Translations under genes and position numbers: made by a program | In this document: in pieces, positions 59,858-64,000 of the stretch | Layout of the letters: every line of letters starts with the position of its first letter | Numbering within the stretch: the first letter of the stretch is position 1 | The notes under the pieces: generated by a model | Told to the model about the DNA's origin: nothing | Databases searched by the model: none | The model's input: the letters and a program-made list of their open reading frames with translations, nothing else | Assembly: GCF_022059845.1 (NCBI RefSeq) | Contig: NZ_CP091851.1 | Coordinates: forward strand, 3,162,001-3,226,000 | Reading direction: 5' to 3' | From: Terrirubrum flagellatum | GTDB taxonomy: Bacteria > Pseudomonadota > Alphaproteobacteria > Rhizobiales > Beijerinckiaceae | Length of the DNA stretch: 64,000 nucleotides

Positions 59858-60711
59858 TCGTGCGCAACGCCCTTCGCGCCCTCCTGAACAGCCGCGCCGG
59901 CCTCTTCGGATTCGCATTGATCGTCGTCCTCGTGGCGCTCGCGCTGCTGGCGCCTGCGCTTGGTCTGCCCGATCCCGTGCGCAGCAATCTGCGCGCGCGC
60001 ATGCTGGCGCCGACATGGACGGGCCTGTTCGCGCCCGGCCCCCATCCACTCGGCACGGATCAGGTTGGCCGCGACATCCTGAGCCGCATCATTTATGGCA
60101 GCCGCATCACGCTGATGGTCGCGGGCTGCGCCGTTATTCTCGGCGGAATCGTCGGCGTGTTTCTCGGCATCGTGGCGGGCTATCGCGGCGGAATCACCGA
60201 TCGCATCCTGATGCGGCTTGTCGACATCCAGCTTGCGATTCCGCTGATGCTGCTTGCGCTTCTCGTCGTGGCGGCGCTTGGCCCGAGCCTCACCAATCTC
60301 ATCGTCGTACTCGCGGTCACAAGCTGGATCCGCTACGCCCGCATCGTGCGCGGTCAGGTGCTGACATTGCGCGAACGCGAATTCGTGCAATCCGCGCGCG
60401 CCGTTGGCGCGAGCACGATGCGCATCATGATGCGCCACATCCTTCCCAACGTGATGACGCCGGCGCTGGTCGTCGCGACGCTCGAGCTCGCGCGCGTCAT
60501 CATCATGGACGCCGCGCTGAGCTTCCTCGGCCTTGGCGTGCAGCCGCCCGCCGCGAGCTGGGGGCGCATGCTCGCCGAAGGCCGCGTCTACATCTCGACG
60601 GGCTGGTGGATCGTCACATTTCCCGGTCTCGCGATCGTGCTGACGGTGCTCAGCGTCAATCTGTTCGGAGACTGGCTCCGCGACATATTCGATCCAAAGA
60701 TGAGGACCTGA
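59854..60711 (+). CDS. Peptide-type ABC permease, DppC family (hydantoinase locus)
   Basis: A 285-residue permease with LGTDQVGRDILSRIIYGSRI, the EAA-loop region EREFVQSARAVGASTMRIMM, DAALSFLGLGVQPPAASWGR and the C-terminal FGDWLRDIFDPKMRT. Full length. The ATG at 59854 overlaps the DppB stop. The creatinase-like gene starts 2 nt after its stop. Confidence 0.93.
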   Translation: MIVRNALRALLNSRAGLFGFALIVVLVALALLAPALGLPDPVRSNLRARMLAPTWTGLFAPGPHPLGTDQVGRDILSRIIYGSRITLMVAGCAVILGGIVGVFLGIVAGYRGGITDRILMRLVDIQLAIPLMLLALLVVAALGPSLTNLIVVLAVTSWIRYARIVRGQVLTLREREFVQSARAVGASTMRIMMRHILPNVMTPALVVATLELARVIIMDAALSFLGLGVQPPAASWGRMLAEGRVYISTGWWIVTFPGLAIVLTVLSVNLFGDWLRDIFDPKMRT

Positions 60712-60713
60712 TC

Positions 60714-61892
60714 ATGGCCGCTGCTCAAGGAGCCCGTCAGACCCGACTTCGCCAGAAGATGATCGACGCCCGCGTCGATATCATCGTCGCGTTCAAGCCC
60801 GAGAACAGTTTCTATCTCAGCGGCTTCAATCCGATCATCTACAGCCATCCGGTGATCGCGCTGTTTCCTCGCGATGGATCGGACGCTCTTCTTGTCCATG
60901 CGCTGCGCGACGATCACGCGCGCGCCTCGACGCACATCCGCGACGTCAGGCTTTACGGCGCCTGGTCGACGAAGGTCACGATGGGGCCAAGCTGGCTCGC
61001 CGCGCTGAAGGCGATGCTGGAAGAGCGCGGGCTGGCGACATCCACGATCGGGCTTGAGCTCGACTTCGTCTCAGTCGCCCGCTTCGCCGAGATCAAGGAG
61101 GCTTTGCCGGCGGCGATATTCCGCGACGTCTCCGATCTCATCATGGAGGCGCGCACGATCAAGGACGATATCGAGATCGCCCATGCGCGCGCCGCGGCGA
61201 AGATCGCGGACATCGGCATGGATGCGGCGATCGCCGAATTGCGGAGGGGCGGCAGCGAACGCGATATCTCTCTCGCCGCCATGGCGGCGATGGATCGCTA
61301 TTGGGCGGACAATTTTCCGGACAAGGAGGTCAGCGATTTCGGCAGCCTCGAGGGCGGCGTGCAGAACGGACTTTGCTGTTGGGCGCTCGCCGGCGAGCGC
61401 ATGTTCATGAATTGCGACAACCCGACCAACCGCAAGCCAGCGCCGGGCGAAACCGTCAGCATCCTGATCTGGACCGTCATCGAAGGCATTCATGGCGAGA
61501 ATGAACGCACTGTGATGGTCGGCGATGTCGCGCCCGAAAAGGAGCGCGCCCTGCAATCGATTCTCGAAATCCGCGGAGACGTCATCGCCGCGATCAAGCC
61601 CGGCGCGCGCTATTGCGACCTCTATGAGGTGACGAAACGCGGCCTCGAGGCGCGCGGCTACGGCAAATATCTTCCCGGACGCATTGGCCATGGCATCGGT
61701 TTGGGCGCGCATGAGCATCCCTCGATCGACGCGAAGACCGAGATTCCGCTGCTGCCCGGCATGATCATCACCATCGAGCCGAATATCCGCATTCCCGGCG
61801 AAGTCGCGACGCAAATCTCCGACACCGTTCTCGTCACGGAGACCGGATGCGAATCTCTCACCCGTTCGGTCGGCGGATTGATCCGGGCCTGA
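60714..61892 (+). CDS. M24 family creatinase-like protein lacking metal ligands
   Basis: A 392-residue pita-bread protein: creatinase_N domain to about residue 150, then the catalytic domain. Of the five M24 metal ligands only His326 (GHGIG) and Glu355 (TIEP) remain. The first Asp position (about 251) is Leu, the second is Glu262 (GENERT) and the last Glu is Ser (ISDTV). Creatinase also lacks a metal centre and shows the same ERT pattern, so a metal-free C-N hydrolase of the creatinase type is more likely than a peptidase. Lying inside an ABC operon beside hydantoinase genes, it probably hydrolyses a guanidino or amidino compound. Exact substrate unknown. Confidence 0.87.
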   Translation: MAAAQGARQTRLRQKMIDARVDIIVAFKPENSFYLSGFNPIIYSHPVIALFPRDGSDALLVHALRDDHARASTHIRDVRLYGAWSTKVTMGPSWLAALKAMLEERGLATSTIGLELDFVSVARFAEIKEALPAAIFRDVSDLIMEARTIKDDIEIAHARAAAKIADIGMDAAIAELRRGGSERDISLAAMAAMDRYWADNFPDKEVSDFGSLEGGVQNGLCCWALAGERMFMNCDNPTNRKPAPGETVSILIWTVIEGIHGENERTVMVGDVAPEKERALQSILEIRGDVIAAIKPGARYCDLYEVTKRGLEARGYGKYLPGRIGHGIGLGAHEHPSIDAKTEIPLLPGMIITIEPNIRIPGEVATQISDTVLVTETGCESLTRSVGGLIRA

Positions 61893-61896
61893 CGTG

Positions 61897-62910
61897 ATGG
61901 CGCCGCTGCTTCAGGTCCGGAATCTGAGCGTCGCGTTCGACACGCCCGCGGGCGTTGTGCATGCGGTTAACGACGTCTCTTACGATCTTGAAGCAGGCGA
62001 AACGCTGGGCGTGGTCGGCGAATCCGGCTCGGGAAAGAGCGTGCATGTGCTCGCGATGATCGGGCTCATCCCGAAGCCGCCGGGTCGCATCGTCTCGGGC
62101 GAGGTGCTGTTCGAAGGTCAGGACCTGCTCAGGACGTCCGAGCAAAATCTGCGCGATCTGCGCGGCGGCAAGATCGGCTTCGTCTTTCAGGACCCGATGA
62201 CGTCGCTCAATCCCGTGCTGACCGTGGAGCGTCAGATTGTCGAAATCCTGATGCGCCATCAGGGAATCGACGCCAAAGCAGCGCGACGGCGCGCGGTCGA
62301 GCTGCTCGAAATCGTGCGCATTCCCGACGCCAGCCGGCGCGTCCGGCAATATCCGCACCAGTTTTCCGGCGGAATGCGTCAACGCGTGATGATCGCGATC
62401 GGCGTCGCCTGCAATCCGCGGCTGCTGATCGCTGATGAGGCGACGACCGCGCTCGACGTCACCGTGCAGGCGCAGATCATCGACATGATGAAAGACCTGA
62501 AGGCGCGTTTCAATTCAACGATCATCTGGATCACTCACGATATGGGCGTGGTGGCGGGGATCGCCGATACGGTTCAGGTGATGTATGCCGGCCGCATCAT
62601 GGAGCGTGGGCCGGTGGACTCCATCTTTGAGGATCCGCGCAACGCCTACACCTGGAGCCTTCTGCAATCGCTGCCGTCCGCCGAGCGACGCGCGGCGGGC
62701 AGGCTCTACCAGATCGCCGGCGAGCCACCTGATCTCTATCGCGTCGCCGATGGCGATCCATTCGCGCCGCGCAATCCGTTCGCCACGTCCCGCTGCTTCA
62801 AGGAGAGGCCGCCTCTTCAACCTGTCGCAGGCGGGCGCGCCGATCATCTCGCGGCTGCATGGTATGATCTGCCTGCAGCTCTCGCGGCGCAGCGGACGGG
62901 CGCGCCATGA
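61897..62910 (+). CDS. ABC transporter ATP-binding protein, DppD family (hydantoinase locus)
   Basis: A 337-residue ATPase with Walker [21 protein letters not shown], signature FSGGMRQRVMIAIGV, Walker B LLIADEATTALD and H-loop THD. The C-terminal region is shortened: the usual Cys cluster of DppD (G-C-x-F-x-x-R-C) is replaced by DPFAPRNPFATSRCFKERPP with only one Cys. The catalytic machinery is intact. The ATG at 61897 is preferred over a GTG at 61894. It overlaps the DppF gene by 4 nt. Confidence 0.92.
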   Translation: MAPLLQVRNLSVAFDTPAGVVHAVNDVSYDLEAGETLGVVGESGSGKSVHVLAMIGLIPKPPGRIVSGEVLFEGQDLLRTSEQNLRDLRGGKIGFVFQDPMTSLNPVLTVERQIVEILMRHQGIDAKAARRRAVELLEIVRIPDASRRVRQYPHQFSGGMRQRVMIAIGVACNPRLLIADEATTALDVTVQAQIIDMMKDLKARFNSTIIWITHDMGVVAGIADTVQVMYAGRIMERGPVDSIFEDPRNAYTWSLLQSLPSAERRAAGRLYQIAGEPPDLYRVADGDPFAPRNPFATSRCFKERPPLQPVAGGRADHLAAAWYDLPAALAAQRTGAP

Positions 62911-63815
62911 CGATAGACGCGCCTCTCCTCGACGTGCGCAACCTGACCAAGGTCTACGGCTCAGGCGGCATTTTCTCTTTTGCAGGCGGACATCCGACAC
63001 GCGCTGTCGACAACGTCTCCTTTGCAATTTCACACCGCGAGATTCTCGGACTCGTCGGCGAATCCGGCTCCGGCAAGAGCACAACAGGACGCCTCGTCCT
63101 GAGGTTGGAAGAACCGACCGCCGGCGAAGTGCGCTTTGACGGCTCGCCTATCACCGGCCTCTCATCCTCAGCGATGAAGCCGTTCCGCCGCGACATGCAG
63201 GTGGTCTTCCAGGACCCCTACGCCGCGCTCAACCCGCGCATGACCGCGGGCGATTTCGTCGCCGAGCCTTTCATCGTGCATGGAATCGAGAACTCGCGCG
63301 CGCAACGCGCCGAAAAGGTCGCCGGGCTTTTCAAGCAGGTCGGGCTCGATCCCCGCTTCATGTCGCGCTATCCGCACGAATTCTCCGGCGGACAGCGCCA
63401 GCGCATCAACATCGCGCGGGCCATCGCGCTGCGCCCAAGGCTGATCGTCGCGGACGAGCCGATCACTGCGCTCGATGTCTCGATCCAGGCGCAGATCGTC
63501 AATCTGTTCCAAGATCTCCAGCGCGAACTCGGCGTCGCCTATCTCTTCATTGCGCACGACCTCTCCATGGTGCGTTATCTCTGTCATCGCGTCGCCGTGA
63601 TGCTTCGCGGCCGCATCGTCGAGATCGGACCGACGGAAGCGATCTTCGAAAATCCACAGCACGCCTACACGCGCTCGCTGTTGTCATCGATTCCGATCCC
63701 CAACCCGCGCATCGAGCGGGCGCGTCGACCGATCGCGTTCGACTATGAGCGGGAGAAGCCGGTGCCCGGAGCAGAGTTGCGCGAGGTTGGGCCCGGCCAC
63801 GCCGTTCTCGTCTGA
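62907..63815 (+). CDS. ABC transporter ATP-binding protein, DppF family (hydantoinase locus)
   Basis: A 302-residue ATPase: Walker [25 protein letters not shown], signature [15 protein letters not shown], Walker [14 protein letters not shown]-loop AHD. It ends soon after the canonical DppF/OppF core without the Cys-rich tail, like its partner DppD. It is the last gene of the plus-strand operon. Confidence 0.92.
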   Translation: MTIDAPLLDVRNLTKVYGSGGIFSFAGGHPTRAVDNVSFAISHREILGLVGESGSGKSTTGRLVLRLEEPTAGEVRFDGSPITGLSSSAMKPFRRDMQVVFQDPYAALNPRMTAGDFVAEPFIVHGIENSRAQRAEKVAGLFKQVGLDPRFMSRYPHEFSGGQRQRINIARAIALRPRLIVADEPITALDVSIQAQIVNLFQDLQRELGVAYLFIAHDLSMVRYLCHRVAVMLRGRIVEIGPTEAIFENPQHAYTRSLLSSIPIPNPRIERARRPIAFDYEREKPVPGAELREVGPGHAVLV

Positions 63816-63827
63816 CGGCGTAGCCAT

Positions 63828-63843
63828 TCCGTTGCGCAACGGA
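63828..63843. promoter_or_regulatory. 16-bp palindrome after the DppF gene
   Basis: TCCGTTGCGCAACGGA is perfectly palindromic with a central CG, as in LacI-family operators. It lies 13 bp after the DppF stop. No T-run follows, so it is not a classical terminator. The remaining bases up to 64000 show no gene; an ATG ends the window and may start the next one. Confidence 0.35.
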
Positions 63844-64000
63844 TGAACCGGACAGGGGAGCCTGACAGCGTCGCTATCACCCCTTCGAAGAACCAAACGC
63901 AGCAGCGTGAAGCCTGTTATTTCATCGCCACGGCGTGCCGTCTTGTCGATGTTGACCGATGCCCGCTAGAGTCTTTGGAGAACAGGGCTGCTCAACGATG

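Noticed and set aside
57602-60049. Very long antisense open frame (about 815 codons, minus strand)
   Set aside because: It lies opposite the flavoprotein and DppB genes, is Arg/His/Asp-rich without family motifs, and arises from codon bias in GC-rich DNA.

Overview
This is a GC-rich, gene-dense window. It has short spacers, many 4-nt ATGA overlaps and GntR/LysR-controlled solute-uptake cassettes. This is typical of accessory or catabolic regions of an alphaproteobacterium, most likely Hyphomicrobiales (rhizobia, Bosea, Beijerinckiaceae and relatives). I see no rRNA, tRNA, CRISPR array, phage or intact insertion sequence. Seven different ABC importers, complete or partial, fall within 64 kb.

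Left end (1-2082): the tail of a sugar ABC permease, a tyrosine phosphatase-like protein and a UgpC/MalK-type ATPase. A decayed patch follows (2083-3862). It holds a sugar-permease fragment, a peptide deformylase homologue that has lost two of three metal ligands, a frameshifted DUF3489-like remnant and a short unrecognised open frame. Next is a copper/silver efflux operon (3863-9651): three small exported proteins, then CusB and CusA. A soluble histidine kinase points towards it (9942-11018).

Middle: a sugar-acid catabolic cluster (11445-19163) has a GntR-FCD regulator, polar-amino-acid-type permeases and binding protein with no ATPase, an RraA-like aldolase, two enolase-superfamily dehydratases, a zinc dehydrogenase and an SDR. 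Two binding protein-DppB-DppC sets (19293-22781 and 25860-29209) flank a single DppD-DppF pair (23007-25017) and a LysR regulator. The second set is preceded by two M24 peptidase-like genes. Then come an M20 peptidase and a cytosolic BisC/DMSO-reductase-type molybdoenzyme. A GntR-UTRA-controlled cassette follows (35774-43922): FGGY kinase, BtpA-family protein, SDR, ribose/fructose-type ABC importer and nucleoside hydrolase. After it is an Fbp/Afu-type ABC importer with a divergent binding protein (44029-47827).

Right end (47961-63815): the most unusual locus. Two divergent gene sets face a LysR gene. The minus set encodes a CMD protein, an alkylhydroperoxidase-like protein, an alpha/beta hydrolase, a peptide-type binding protein, ATP-dependent hydantoinase subunits A and B, and an opine-dehydrogenase-like protein. 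The plus set encodes the LysR, a flavoprotein, DppB, DppC, a metal-ligand-less creatinase-like M24 protein, DppD and DppF. Together they make one complete importer plus enzymes suited to cyclic-amide, guanidino or opine-like nitrogen compounds. The intergenic region carries two ATGC-N7-GCAT inverted repeats that fit LysR boxes. This is the best candidate in the window for an undescribed pathway.
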